Positions 34,170 through 43,820 are shown, counted from the first letter of the stretch. The stretch is DNA of 64,000 nucleotides from Vibrio inusitatus (GCA_024346935.1 AP024879.1:1-64000), one strand, 5' to 3'. Numbers and translations: made by a program. Notes: generated by a model from the letters alone, not told the origin.

Positions 34170-34954
34170 TGTTGAGAGCGAGTTCTGATACCTCAGGTGG
34201 GGCAGTTCAAGTACATCAAGTAAGCCCGATGCAGGGTTTACTTGATAACTGTAGAGCTTTATCACCCTATCTTGATGGTCAATCTCTTCTTGAACCAAAG
34301 TTCGCTAAAGGCGAACTTTGGATTTCTTCGTGTGGAGATGAGTTAGAATCAATACAATTTCTCTATGACAGCATACGACAAGCATATCCAGATGCTGGGC
34401 GAGTTTACTGGGCGACCCGTACCTGGGATTTATTGTGTTGGCAACCTCTGGCTATAGCATTTGTCGCGGTGTATCAATCGGGAGTTGCTCCTTCTTTTGA
34501 ACACTTCTATCAGAAAGCGTCTTCTTGTCTTATCACTGGTTTCCAGATTCAAACGCAAACTCTACAGCATGACAATGTCGAGTCTCTTATCTCACGCGTC
34601 TCTATTAATTTAGAGGCATTGTTTTCTGATTACAGAAAACGACTCAATGAGGTAACGCGGTGTTCTACGAATTTTTCTAACCAACTTTTAGCGGACAACC
34701 TGCTTGGTAATTTGATCAACTTGCAACGTATGTCCCCAAGCACAGCAAGCGCAACGTTACTGGAGCAACTGCGATTTTGGATTGAAGGGTTGAAGCTACC
34801 CAATTCGATATGGAATACCATTGTTTCAAGTGCAAATGAGCCTATCGTTCGTGTAAGGCGCAGTTGTTGCCTCGCAGATAGAGTTGAGGGTGGGGCGCTT
34901 TGCTCTGATTGCCCAAGATTGCAAAGCAATAAAACACTACAAAAGAAAGCATAA
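34169..34954 (+). CDS. fhuF: FhuF-type ferric siderophore reductase
   Basis: 261 residues, cytoplasmic. It ends with the FhuF signature Cys233-Cys234-x10-Cys245-x2-Cys248 (RRSCCLADRVEGGALCSDCP), which binds a [2Fe-2S] cluster and reduces ferric siderophore iron to release it. The N-terminal 220 residues are weakly conserved, as usual for the family. The ATG shares a base with the receptor stop (TAATG), so translation is coupled. A FhuF gene inside a siderophore operon supports a hydroxamate ligand. Confidence 0.9.
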   Translation: MLRASSDTSGGAVQVHQVSPMQGLLDNCRALSPYLDGQSLLEPKFAKGELWISSCGDELESIQFLYDSIRQAYPDAGRVYWATRTWDLLCWQPLAIAFVAVYQSGVAPSFEHFYQKASSCLITGFQIQTQTLQHDNVESLISRVSINLEALFSDYRKRLNEVTRCSTNFSNQLLADNLLGNLINLQRMSPSTASATLLEQLRFWIEGLKLPNSIWNTIVSSANEPIVRVRRSCCLADRVEGGALCSDCPRLQSNKTLQKKA

Positions 34955-35785
34955 GTGGAAAAACTAACTTCATCTAATCAGGTTACTTTTACAGCTGAGG
35001 CACTGTCTGTTGGCTATGGCTCATCTGCAAAAATTCAACCTGTAGTAAAAAACGTCAATCTAGATATCAAACCGGGTAAGTTGACCATACTTATCGGATC
35101 TAATGGCTGTGGTAAATCAACGCTATTGAAGTGTATGGCAAGGGTGCTTAAACCCATGAGTGGCAAAATACTACTTAATGGCGAGGATATTAATAAACAG
35201 AACCCCAAATCAGTAGCGAAGCAATTGGCACTATTGCCTCAAGGGCCTATTGCGCCTGAAGGTTTAACGGTTAAGCAGTTAGTAGCACAAGGGCGTTATC
35301 CCCATCAGTCTTTTTTCCAACAATGGAGCTCTGAAGACGAGGAAGCGGTCTTAGAAGCGATGCAAATGGCTAATGTGGAAGAGCTTCAAGATCGTCCAAT
35401 CAGTGAAATGTCAGGAGGGCAGAGGCAACGTTGTTGGATTGCAATGGTGCTTGCTCAACAAACCGATATTATTTTACTCGATGAACCAACGACGTATCTA
35501 GATTTGAAAGTACAGGTCGATTTGCTCTCTTTGCTGAGTCGACTCGCTCATGATTATGGTAGAACTTTGGTGGTTGTGCTCCATGAACTCAATCTAGCTG
35601 CTTCGTATGCCGATCATCTCGTAATGGTTAAAAATGGCGAAATCTATGCTCAGGGTACGCCTGAAGCAGTATTCACGGATCAAAACCTATTTGAGGTATT
35701 TGGCCTGCAAGCTAAGGTATTCACAGAACCAGAAACAGGTAGCAAGATTTGCATACCTACAGCAGTACCTCAGAGAAACACCTGA
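34955..35785 (+). CDS. fhuC: Iron-siderophore ABC transporter ATPase
   Basis: 276 residues. Walker A is GSNGCGKST, the Q-loop is LALLPQGP, the signature is MSGGQRQRCW, Walker B is DIILLDEPT, and the switch His is in VVLHELN. This is the FhuC/FepC type that powers uptake across the inner membrane with the two FecCD subunits that follow. The start is GTG at 34955, immediately after the fhuF stop. Its stop overlaps the next ATG (TGATG). Confidence 0.95.
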   Translation: MEKLTSSNQVTFTAEALSVGYGSSAKIQPVVKNVNLDIKPGKLTILIGSNGCGKSTLLKCMARVLKPMSGKILLNGEDINKQNPKSVAKQLALLPQGPIAPEGLTVKQLVAQGRYPHQSFFQQWSSEDEEAVLEAMQMANVEELQDRPISEMSGGQRQRCWIAMVLAQQTDIILLDEPTTYLDLKVQVDLLSLLSRLAHDYGRTLVVVLHELNLAASYADHLVMVKNGEIYAQGTPEAVFTDQNLFEVFGLQAKVFTEPETGSKICIPTAVPQRNT

Positions 35786-36783
35786 TGCCTAGAATGAATG
35801 TTAGGTTTGTTGCCAGCCTTTGTCTTATCACTGCAGGTTTTGTTCTGACTCTTTTTTGGCACTTGTCTATTGGCACACAAAACGTGTCTTTTTCAGAGGT
35901 GTTTCAAGCTTTAACTGCTTATGATGAGGATAACTTCACTCATTTGATTATTCAGGAGTTGCGTCTCCCTAGAGCATTAGTTGCGGCAGCTGTCGGTGCG
36001 AGCTTAGCTGTTTCAGGTGCAGTGATGCAGGGCGTTACGCGCAACCCGTTAGCTGATCCAAGCCTACTTGGAATGATGTCTGGCGGAGCATTGGCTGTTG
36101 TTATTTTTATGAGTATTTTTGGCCAGAGCTTTCTAATTTGGCTACCGGTTGTTGCTGCCATAGGATCGACAGTGAGCGCCATTATTGTATGGACTGTTGC
36201 TTCTCGAACCAGAGGTGGAGCCTCACCGCTAAGTCTAATTCTTGCCGGTTCAGCGTACACCGCTTTCACTGTAGCGCTACTTTCCTTGTTTAATTTATTT
36301 GATGAGCGAACATTCGAGCAGATGCGAGTTTGGTTAGTAGGTTCACTCATTGGAAGTAATCTTGAAAGTTTAATGTGGTGCTTACCGTGGATTTTGCTAG
36401 GTCTGGTGGGAGCAATTGTATTGTCACCAACGATTACGGCTATGTCTATGGGGGAGCATATCGCTACAGGTTTAGGTATCAACGTAAATAGACGAAGGTG
36501 GCAATTACTAGTGTGTGTGGTTGTGTTAACAGCCGCTTCAGTCGCTCTTGCTGGCCCCCTAGGGTTTATCGGCCTCGTGATTCCTCATGTAGTTCGCATA
36601 CTCGTTGGAGCGGACTACCGAGTTATTGTTCCATGCTCAATCGTAGTGGGTGCGGGTTACTTGTTGGTGGTCGATTCTTTGGCTCGATATCTAATCCAAC
36701 CTCAAGAAATAGCAACTGGGCTTATTACGGTTTTACTTGGTACTCCATTGTTTGTTTTGCTAGTTAAAGTGAAGGTTCGATAA
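35785..36783 (+). CDS. FecCD-family siderophore permease subunit 1
   Basis: 332 residues with about ten membrane helices. Family motifs present: RLPRALVAAAVGASLAVSGA, QGVTRNPLADPSLLG and GPLGFIGLVIPHVVR (the ATPase-coupling region). The ATG at 35785 overlaps the fhuC stop and excludes the longer ORF from 35749. It pairs with the next permease gene as a heterodimer. Many hydroxamate systems have one fused FhuB; here the two halves are separate. Confidence 0.95.
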   Translation: MPRMNVRFVASLCLITAGFVLTLFWHLSIGTQNVSFSEVFQALTAYDEDNFTHLIIQELRLPRALVAAAVGASLAVSGAVMQGVTRNPLADPSLLGMMSGGALAVVIFMSIFGQSFLIWLPVVAAIGSTVSAIIVWTVASRTRGGASPLSLILAGSAYTAFTVALLSLFNLFDERTFEQMRVWLVGSLIGSNLESLMWCLPWILLGLVGAIVLSPTITAMSMGEHIATGLGINVNRRRWQLLVCVVVLTAASVALAGPLGFIGLVIPHVVRILVGADYRVIVPCSIVVGAGYLLVVDSLARYLIQPQEIATGLITVLLGTPLFVLLVKVKVR

Positions 36784-37814
36784 TGGAACTAAAAGTCATT
36801 CGCACTTCACGCCTAGGCATGTCGTTTCTATGCAATGCACAAGCAGTCGCGGTGACGGTTGCTCTAATGTTTATTTTGGCCATTTTGTTTGGCGCAAGCT
36901 TAAGCATGGGTAGCTACGACCTTTCATTGTCTAAGGTCGCGGGGTTAATACTTGCCCCTGATTCTAGTCAGTCCGCGTCTATACTGTTTGATTTTCGCTT
37001 ACCTCGAACTTTAGTCGCGATATTAGCCGGTACTTTGTTTGCATTGTCAGGAGCAATTCTACAAGGTATTACGCGAAACCCGCTTGCCGATCCAAGCTTG
37101 ATAGGAATAAGCCAAGGAGCAGCTTTGACCGTAGTTATTGCAACTATGTTGTTCCCAGAGGCGCTTATCCATTGGCGAGAAGTGATAGCGTTTGCCGGCT
37201 CACTGGGTGTGGCGTTTCTTATCCAGTCTCTTAGCGGGCAGTCGCACAATCTAAAGTTTATTCTTATTGGTATTGGCATAGCCGCCTTCGTTAGTGCGGT
37301 TACCTCTGTATTTCTAACTTATGGTGAAGTTCAAAGTGCCATGTCAGCCTTAACTTGGTTGGCGGGTAGTGTGCATACTGCAAGTTGGGGCGACGTGTCT
37401 TTACTTGTTGTGGTTTTAGCTCTTGTCTTATGTGCTTCGCTTTATAATGGCAGGCGTTTGGATGCTATTTTATTGGGCGATGAGGTTGCTATTGGCTTAG
37501 GTATTGCAATTACTAAAGTGCAGCTGGTTTTACTAATAGTCTCTGTTTTTGGTGCTGCATTAGCAACGGCTATCGTCGGTCCCCTTGGGTTTGTGGGATT
37601 GATTGCTTCTCACCTAGCGAGGGGTTTGAGTCAAAGTGGTTCAACCAATCATTTAATCAACTCTGCTTTGGTAGGGGCTTTACTGGTGTTAGTAGCCGAT
37701 CTTATTGGTCGGACGTTATTTGCTCCAACTCAGGTAGCAGCAGGGCTAGTGACTTCTCTTATTGGTGCGCCATTATTTGCATATTTGCTCATTAAGAAAT
37801 CAAAGGATAATTAG
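36783..37814 (+). CDS. FecCD-family siderophore permease subunit 2
   Basis: 343 residues and paralogous to the preceding gene: RLPRTLVAILAGTLFALSGA, QGITRNPLADPSLIG, GPLGFVGLIASHLAR. About ten helices. The ATG overlaps the previous stop (TAATG). Together the two subunits form the inner-membrane channel for the ferric siderophore. Confidence 0.95.
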   Translation: MELKVIRTSRLGMSFLCNAQAVAVTVALMFILAILFGASLSMGSYDLSLSKVAGLILAPDSSQSASILFDFRLPRTLVAILAGTLFALSGAILQGITRNPLADPSLIGISQGAALTVVIATMLFPEALIHWREVIAFAGSLGVAFLIQSLSGQSHNLKFILIGIGIAAFVSAVTSVFLTYGEVQSAMSALTWLAGSVHTASWGDVSLLVVVLALVLCASLYNGRRLDAILLGDEVAIGLGIAITKVQLVLLIVSVFGAALATAIVGPLGFVGLIASHLARGLSQSGSTNHLINSALVGALLVLVADLIGRTLFAPTQVAAGLVTSLIGAPLFAYLLIKKSKDN

Positions 37815-37818
37815 AAAT

Positions 37819-38748
37819 ATGAAGAATGGGATCTTGGGATTATGTATGACTTTATTGTCATTTCAATTACTGTCTTTCCCTTTGGAAATTCAAAATAAAT
37901 TTGGTGTCACTAAGATCAACAAACAACCCGTTCGAATTGTCTCTGTGGGTGTGAGCGATCAAGATGATTTGTTGGCGTTAGGTATTAAGCCATTGGCGAC
38001 GCGTGAATGGTACGGAAACCAGCCTTATGCCGTTTGGCCATGGGCTCAAGATGAACTTGGAGACGCAAAACCCGTAGTTCTTAAGGGCACTTCATATGAT
38101 TATGAAAAGATCGCAAGCTTAAAACCAGACCTTATTGTGGGCGTATCTTCTGGAATGAATCAGCGTGAATACGAGCAATTATCAACGATTGCTCCGACTT
38201 TGGCTCAGTCAGGTGAATATGCCGATTGGATGATGCCATGGAACGAAAAGCATCAAATGATAGGCCAAGCGGTTGGTTTAGAAGCTCAAGCAAAAGAAAA
38301 CATACAGAATATCGTTGCCCGCTTAGATGGTGTGAAAGCCGCTCATCCTGAATTTAAGGGAAAAACAGCGGTGGTCGCGTTCTATTACAACAAGCAACCG
38401 GGCGCCTATGCAAGTAAAGATCTACGTTCTAAATTCTTGACTGAACTAGGGTTCCTTATCCCTAGGCCTTTTGATGAATTAGCCGGTAACAGTTTCTATG
38501 CCTCTTTTAGTGAAGAGCGACTAAACCTTTTAGAGACAGATGTCGTTATCTGGTTGGGTGAAGAGAAAGATATAGATTCTGCAAGTACTGTCGCATTTCG
38601 AAAGCGCATGCCGTTTCATCGTGATGGACGAGAGTATTTTACCGGCGACATGGTAGGAGGAGCATTCTCTTTTTACAGTCCACTATCCATCAACTACTTA
38701 ATCGATGAGATGGTACCTGAGATATCAAAAATTATTAACAATAATTGA
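37819..38748 (+). CDS. Periplasmic siderophore-binding protein (FhuD/FepB-like)
   Basis: 309 residues with a signal peptide (MKNGILGLCMTLLSFQLLSF). It has the helical-backbone class III binding-protein pattern: PVRIVSVGVSDQDDLLALGI, ASLKPDLIVG, EYEQLSTIAPTL and EERLNLLETDVVIWLG. The ATG at 37819 follows the permease stop by 4 bases; the longer ORF from 37762 overlaps it and lacks a signal. It delivers the siderophore from the receptor to the permease pair and ends the operon. Confidence 0.92.
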   Translation: MKNGILGLCMTLLSFQLLSFPLEIQNKFGVTKINKQPVRIVSVGVSDQDDLLALGIKPLATREWYGNQPYAVWPWAQDELGDAKPVVLKGTSYDYEKIASLKPDLIVGVSSGMNQREYEQLSTIAPTLAQSGEYADWMMPWNEKHQMIGQAVGLEAQAKENIQNIVARLDGVKAAHPEFKGKTAVVAFYYNKQPGAYASKDLRSKFLTELGFLIPRPFDELAGNSFYASFSEERLNLLETDVVIWLGEEKDIDSASTVAFRKRMPFHRDGREYFTGDMVGGAFSFYSPLSINYLIDEMVPEISKIINNN

Positions 38749-38758
38749 TTAATCTCAT

Positions 38759-38773
38759 TGAGAATGAGTCTCA
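38759..38773. promoter_or_regulatory. Fur-like box upstream of the TonB cluster
   Basis: TGAGAATGAGTCTCA, a palindrome very close to the Vibrio Fur consensus. It sits 53 bases before the first gene of the ttpC-exbBD-tonB operon, so that operon should be iron-repressed on its own. Confidence 0.75.
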
Positions 38774-38825
38774 CTTTAGATTACATTAGTGACAATTAGC
38801 TAAATCACAGATTTACGAGAAACCT

Positions 38826-39665
38826 ATGAACCACACAAGAATGCGATATCTGCTTGTTGCAGGTCTATCCATGACGAGTTCTTTGTCTATGGCCAATGAA
38901 CAGGCAACATTGCAAAAATCTCAAAATATTGAGACGCAGATAACGCAACGTGCAGCAAAGACCCAAAATCGCGTTGCAAACAGCAGTGATAAGGCGATGC
39001 AGCTAGAAGCGGACATAGCAGGGATTAAGCAGGAAGTTCATAACCTTTCTGTTTATAACTCGCACCTTGAAGGTTTGATCGCAAGCCAAGGTAAAGAGCT
39101 CGAAGGGTTTGATGCGCAGCTTTCTCAAATCGATGATACTCGCCAAAGCATTGTGCCTTTGATGTACGAGATGCTAGAAGGCCTTGAAAAGCTCAATGCT
39201 GAAGATCGCCCAATCCGCACTGAAGCTAGAGCTAAACGCCTAGATAGCTTGAATGAAATGATGACTCAAGCTGATGTGAGTGACGCTGAAAAATACCGTC
39301 GTATTTTGGAGGCCTATCAGATTGAAATGGACTACGGGACTAAAATGGGCGCTTATTCAGGCACCATTGAAGTCGACGGAAAGCCTATCATTGCAGAGCA
39401 ACTCTATATAGGTCGCGTTTCTTTAGTTGCACGCTCAAATGATCGTCAACGCTATTGGGCGTGGGATGACAATAGCAACCAATGGGTGTTACAAAATGGT
39501 AGTGTGGGTCGCGAGATTGATAAAGCATTTGATATAGCAGCGAAGCAAGCGTCACCAAGTATTCTTGAGTTGCCGATTTCGCTGACGCTTGTTGAAAACA
39601 CTAAGTTTGAAACCATTAAGTCTGAAACCACGGCGTCTGAAACAGTAACGGGTGAGGAAAAATAG
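38826..39665 (+). CDS. DUF3450 protein, first gene of the TonB cluster
   Basis: 279 residues with a signal peptide ending at about SMA. A long coiled coil (about residues 30-110, rich in Gln, Glu and Ala) is followed by a small domain with RILEAYQIEMDYGTKMGAYS and QRYWAWDDNSNQWVL. It matches DUF3450, which occurs at this position in TonB2-type clusters of Vibrio and other marine bacteria. It is probably a periplasmic accessory to TtpC. It overlaps nothing and is followed after 3 bases by ttpC. Confidence 0.9.
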   Translation: MNHTRMRYLLVAGLSMTSSLSMANEQATLQKSQNIETQITQRAAKTQNRVANSSDKAMQLEADIAGIKQEVHNLSVYNSHLEGLIASQGKELEGFDAQLSQIDDTRQSIVPLMYEMLEGLEKLNAEDRPIRTEARAKRLDSLNEMMTQADVSDAEKYRRILEAYQIEMDYGTKMGAYSGTIEVDGKPIIAEQLYIGRVSLVARSNDRQRYWAWDDNSNQWVLQNGSVGREIDKAFDIAAKQASPSILELPISLTLVENTKFETIKSETTASETVTGEEK

Positions 39666-39668
39666 TCG

Positions 39669-41030
39669 ATGAAACATCACCTAGCAAAAATCAGCCTAGT
39701 GTTAGCGTCAGTACTATTTGTACTTCCGACTTATGCCAGCCAATCGCTTCTTAATGACACAGCAACAGCGAAAGCAACAGAGCAGCAGCATAATAAACAA
39801 CGAGAAGCTGAGTTTTCTTCTCAAGAAAAGAAGCTTCAAAGCCAATATGATGCATTGGTAAAGCAGCGCTCAGATCTTAACAAGTCTATAGATTCGCTCA
39901 GTGCTCAATTTCAAGACAATGAGCAAAAGCTTTCCGAAAAAGAGAAAGAACTGACCTTAGCCACGGGCAGTTTGGGCGAGATCTTTGGTGTCGTTCGTCA
40001 ATCGGCAAAAGACGTTCAGTTAGAGCAAGAGCGTTCGGTTGCCTCTATTGGACTTAAGCAAGATGTGGCAACTATCAATGACATCATTGCTGCAAAGTCT
40101 ATCCCTTCTAAAGACCAGCTATATGGCCTTTGGCAGTCTTATGTTCATCAGATCAGGGTAAGTTCACAGGCGACTATTATCAATGTACCTTTCGTGGGTG
40201 GTTCAGGTGAGATAGAGCACAAGCAAGTGTTGCGTATGGGTGCATTCGCATTGGCGGATGACAATGGTTATCTAGTGTGGAACTCAGATAAACAAATCGC
40301 TACGTCTTATACTGTGCAGCCAAAACAGGCTCTGACTCTCAACACGGATATGAGAGCTGAAATGCCAGTGGTTGCCATTGATGCCACACGTGGTGCTTTG
40401 TTGGAACAATTAGCTAACAACCCAACAGTAATGCAGCGTATTGAGCAAGGTGGCCTAGTAGGTAAAATCATTCTTGGTTTGCTACTTGTTGGTCTTTTGA
40501 TAGGTCTTTATCGTGCTGTAATACTGATGTCTATCAAATCTAAGATAACCAAGCAGTTAAAAGATGTTGAGTCACCTTCGGATGACAACCCACTTGGCAG
40601 GGTTATGTTGGTTCATAAACAAGATCAAAGCCCAACGATCGAAGCACTAGAGCTTCGTTTATTAGAAGCGGTAATGGACGAACAAGAAACCCTAGAGCAA
40701 GGTATTTCTACCATCAAGTTATTAGCGGCGCTAGCACCTATGCTTGGCCTACTTGGTACTGTGACAGGGATGATTGATACTTTCCAGACCATTACTCAAT
40801 TTGGCAATGCTGACCCTCGTATTATGGCAGGTGGTATTTCAATGGCGTTGATCACAACCGTACTTGGCCTGATCGCGGCAATGCCACTGCTTCTGGTACA
40901 TAACTTGTTATCAAGCCTATCTGAAGGCATTCGTAATCTTGTTGAAAAACAAGGTGTTGGTTTGGTTGCACAAAGCGCTGAGCGCAAGCACTCAACTGAC
41001 AGCCAGATTGCACAAGAGGCAACGGCATAA
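39669..41030 (+). CDS. ttpC: TtpC, MotA/TolQ/ExbB-family component of the TonB system
   Basis: 453 residues. A signal peptide and periplasmic coiled-coil N-terminal half (QEKKLQSQYDALVKQRSDLN) are fused to a C-terminal ExbB-like proton-channel half with helices at about 262-285, 350-370 and 390-415, including LAPMLGLLGTVTGMIDTFQT. This long form is the TtpC protein needed with ExbB-ExbD-TonB in Vibrio TonB2 and TonB3 systems. Its stop overlaps the exbB start (TAATG). Confidence 0.93.
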   Translation: MKHHLAKISLVLASVLFVLPTYASQSLLNDTATAKATEQQHNKQREAEFSSQEKKLQSQYDALVKQRSDLNKSIDSLSAQFQDNEQKLSEKEKELTLATGSLGEIFGVVRQSAKDVQLEQERSVASIGLKQDVATINDIIAAKSIPSKDQLYGLWQSYVHQIRVSSQATIINVPFVGGSGEIEHKQVLRMGAFALADDNGYLVWNSDKQIATSYTVQPKQALTLNTDMRAEMPVVAIDATRGALLEQLANNPTVMQRIEQGGLVGKIILGLLLVGLLIGLYRAVILMSIKSKITKQLKDVESPSDDNPLGRVMLVHKQDQSPTIEALELRLLEAVMDEQETLEQGISTIKLLAALAPMLGLLGTVTGMIDTFQTITQFGNADPRIMAGGISMALITTVLGLIAAMPLLLVHNLLSSLSEGIRNLVEKQGVGLVAQSAERKHSTDSQIAQEATA

Positions 41031-41584
41031 TGAACGACATTGCGTCAATTTGGGCGATGCTATCAGACGTACCCCTTGTCGGTTCTATTGAAGAACTGAT
41101 GTTTCGAGGTGGTCCGGTTCTGTGGTGGCTCGCCATTGTGATGTTGGTTTTTTGGATACTTGTTTTAGATAGAATCTTGTACTTCTTTTGGGTATTTCCT
41201 AAGAGTCAGCATGACTGGGTGCTTAAGTGGCAACAGCGCACTGACCGCCATTCTTGGTACGCTCTATCCCAAAGAAGCGCATGGCTATCTGCATCGGAAT
41301 CTAGCCTTAAACGCTCACTGTCCTTAATGAAGGTACTTGTAGCCCTATTCCCAATGCTTGGATTATTGGGGACAGTAACTGGCATGATTTCGGTATTTGA
41401 TGTGATGGCAGCCCAAGGAAACAGCGAACCGCGCCTAATGGCTGCAGGTATTTCCATGGCCACGATTCCAACGATGGCGGGTATGGTTGCCGCACTCGTT
41501 GGTATGTTTGTTTATTCAAGATTATATGGATTGGCAGAACGTAAACAGTTGCACTTAGAGCGACTGCTGCGAATTCATAGCTGA
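41030..41584 (+). CDS. exbB: ExbB proton-channel subunit (TonB2-type)
   Basis: 184 residues, the short Vibrio form with three membrane helices. It contains GGPVLWWLAIVMLVFWILVL and LFPMLGLLGTVTGMISVFDV, the MotA/TolQ/ExbB signature. It forms the proton channel with ExbD and drives TonB. Translationally coupled to ttpC. Confidence 0.95.
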   Translation: MNDIASIWAMLSDVPLVGSIEELMFRGGPVLWWLAIVMLVFWILVLDRILYFFWVFPKSQHDWVLKWQQRTDRHSWYALSQRSAWLSASESSLKRSLSLMKVLVALFPMLGLLGTVTGMISVFDVMAAQGNSEPRLMAAGISMATIPTMAGMVAALVGMFVYSRLYGLAERKQLHLERLLRIHS

Positions 41585-41595
41585 AGGTTAATATT

Positions 41596-42003
41596 ATGAG
41601 ATTAGGACGCCGCCGCGAGCGTAATGAAGAAGCACAAGTGGATATGACTTCGATGCTCGATATCGTATTCATCATGTTGATCTTTTTCATTGTGACCAGT
41701 TCTTTTGTGCGTGAATCTGGCGTTGAGGTAAATCGTCCTCAGGCGGCTCACGCAACCAGTCAAAAAGATGCCGGTATTTTCATTGCTATTACAGATACCA
41801 ATCAAGTGTATATCGATAAACGCTTGGTAGATGTTGAACGAGTGCAAGCAACGCTAGAGAGTATGATCATCGACAAGCCAGATGCCTCAGTAGTGATCCA
41901 AGCTGACAAGTTTGCCTTTAATGGCACAGTTGTCGAGGTAATGGATGGAGCTAAAGGTGCGGGTATTGAAAAAATTGCACTGGCTACTGCAGCCCCAAAC
42001 TGA
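41596..42003 (+). CDS. exbD: ExbD proton-channel subunit (TonB2-type)
   Basis: 135 residues with one N-terminal membrane helix. The key Asp lies in MTSMLDIVFIMLIFFIVTSS, followed by a periplasmic ExbD/TolR domain (DKRLVDVERVQATLESMI, then VVIQADKFAFNG). It carries protons with ExbB. A ribosome site GAAGG precedes the ATG at 41596. Confidence 0.95.
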   Translation: MRLGRRRERNEEAQVDMTSMLDIVFIMLIFFIVTSSFVRESGVEVNRPQAAHATSQKDAGIFIAITDTNQVYIDKRLVDVERVQATLESMIIDKPDASVVIQADKFAFNGTVVEVMDGAKGAGIEKIALATAAPN

Positions 42004-42024
42004 ACGGCAAAGTAGAGACTTTTG

Positions 42025-42648
42025 ATGAAACGATTATTCATTGCGCTCCCCGCTGCTATTTTGATGACCTTTTTTGTGTTCGGCTTTATGACTTGGCTGG
42101 TGAATATGGGCAAGACTTCTTTGCCTGATCAAAAGCCAACAGTCAGGTTTGACATGTTGCAAGTAGAGCAAGATAGCCAAACACAACGCCGTCAGCGTCA
42201 ACTGCCAGAACCGCCTGAGCAGCCAGCCCAACCCCCGGAGACTCAAGTCACTGATTCAAGTCACGTCACGGAAAACGCATTATCGTTAGACAGTTTAGAT
42301 TTACCTCAGGTTGCGTTGGATACGGCGGTTTCTGGGTTAGCCATTTCAAATCCAGGCCCGATGAAGATTGCGCAAAACCAACAGGTGATGCCACTGCATC
42401 GTATGGAACCTAGATATCCGGCAAGAGCACTGAGCCGCAAGATTGAAGGCTATGTAGTAATGAGCTTTACCATCAACGAAGTAGGTAATCCTATTAATAT
42501 TGAAGTGGTGCAGAGTGAGCCTAAGCGAGTGTTTGATAGAGAAGCGACAAGAGCGCTACAGCGTTGGAAGTACCAACCATTAGTTGTCAATGGCAAGGCA
42601 ACACCTCGAGAAGGTCAAACCGTGAAGTTGGAGTTCAAACTGCAATGA
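42025..42648 (+). CDS. tonB: TonB energy transducer (TonB2-type)
   Basis: 207 residues. A short cytoplasmic start and a membrane helix (IALPAAILMTFFVFGFMTWL) are followed by a Pro/Gln/Glu-rich periplasmic spacer (LPEPPEQPAQPPETQ) and a C-terminal TonB domain (RMEPRYPARALSRKIEGYVV, then VFDREATRALQRWKYQP). The spacer is short, as in TonB2 rather than TonB1 proteins. The ATG at 42025 is chosen over the TTG at 42022. It should energise the siderophore receptor encoded upstream. Confidence 0.95.
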   Translation: MKRLFIALPAAILMTFFVFGFMTWLVNMGKTSLPDQKPTVRFDMLQVEQDSQTQRRQRQLPEPPEQPAQPPETQVTDSSHVTENALSLDSLDLPQVALDTAVSGLAISNPGPMKIAQNQQVMPLHRMEPRYPARALSRKIEGYVVMSFTINEVGNPINIEVVQSEPKRVFDREATRALQRWKYQPLVVNGKATPREGQTVKLEFKLQ

Positions 42649-43814
42649 TGAACAGATCACTTATAATGCTCGTGCTAACGGCTATTTTTCTTGGTTCAAA
42701 TGTGAATGCCCAAGAGCTTAGCCGATCTACAGCTAATCGAGTACATCAAGCTTATGAATTGCAAAGCCAAGGCGATGACACAAAGGCGATCGAGGTCCTA
42801 GAAAGTGTGGATTCTAGCAGAACCTTTGATACTTCATATGTGCAACGAATGTTAGGTATCTTGTATTGGCAGGAAGAAGAAAGCGCGAAAGCTGAAAAGG
42901 CGTTGTCGCATTCTATTGAACTTAAGGGGCTTCCTGCTGAGCAGCATACCGAAACTCAGCGCATGCTGGCGGATATTCAGTTGTCCAATGGCAAGATGAG
43001 CCAAGCGCTAGATAATTACCATCAAGTCATTTCTCAGAATCAAACTCAGAAATCCTTGCAACCTGAGACGGTTCAGCAGATCTGGCTTCGTATCGGGCAA
43101 GCTAACTATCAAATGGAAAGTTGGACATCAGTGTTAAACGCATCGAAGAGTTATTACTCTGCTGGTGGTAAGACGACAACGTCAGTATTGAATCTGCGTT
43201 TGGGCGCAGAGCTTTCTTTGAAGCAATGGAATAATGCGTTAAAAACAACATTAGTATTAAGAGGACTGGAGCCCGAAACAGAACGATGGTGGACACAAAC
43301 ACTTAATCTGTATTTAAGAATAGGGAACTTCCAACAAGCATTATCAACACTAAAGCAGTATGAGAGAGCTGGATTTGAGCTAACCAAAGACCAATATAGA
43401 ATGATGGCGCAACTTTATTCCAAACAAGGCGTACCAGAGAAGTCGGCTCAAATATTTCATAATTTGAACAAAGGCGATACTGCAAAAGCGAAGGATCTTG
43501 CTATTGAAGCGCAGCACTGGCAAAAAGCTAGAGAGTGGGATGAGTCGCTTAATGCTTGGGCTAGAGCATCCGGTAAAGATAACGACTATCGTTGGTCTTA
43601 CATTCAATTGCTTATGCAAAACAAACAGTATAAGACGGCGATATCTCAGTTAGATAAGGTTGAAGAGAGCTCAAGAAGAGAGTTAACGAGTGTTGAAGCA
43701 TATTATCGCTTAGGCAATCGAGAGCAGGCACTCAAGCATGCTCAAAAAGCCAACCAAATTAAATCGGACCGAGTTGCGCTGAACTGGATTCGATATTTGA
43801 ATCAACCACAATAA
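42645..43814 (+). CDS. TPR-repeat protein, last gene of the TonB cluster
   Basis: 389 residues. A signal peptide (MMNRSLIMLVLTAIFLGSNVNA) is followed by helical tetratricopeptide-like repeats through most of the chain (YELQSQGDDTKAIEVLESVD; QLYSKQGVPEKSAQIFHNL; AYYRLGNREQALKHAQKANQ). A periplasmic TPR protein at this place is part of Vibrio TonB2 clusters, where it is thought to scaffold or assist the complex. Its ATG overlaps the tonB stop. The longer ORF from 42564 is a frame extension into tonB. Confidence 0.9.
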   Translation: MMNRSLIMLVLTAIFLGSNVNAQELSRSTANRVHQAYELQSQGDDTKAIEVLESVDSSRTFDTSYVQRMLGILYWQEEESAKAEKALSHSIELKGLPAEQHTETQRMLADIQLSNGKMSQALDNYHQVISQNQTQKSLQPETVQQIWLRIGQANYQMESWTSVLNASKSYYSAGGKTTTSVLNLRLGAELSLKQWNNALKTTLVLRGLEPETERWWTQTLNLYLRIGNFQQALSTLKQYERAGFELTKDQYRMMAQLYSKQGVPEKSAQIFHNLNKGDTAKAKDLAIEAQHWQKAREWDESLNAWARASGKDNDYRWSYIQLLMQNKQYKTAISQLDKVEESSRRELTSVEAYYRLGNREQALKHAQKANQIKSDRVALNWIRYLNQPQ

Positions 43815-43820
43815 TCAAAC

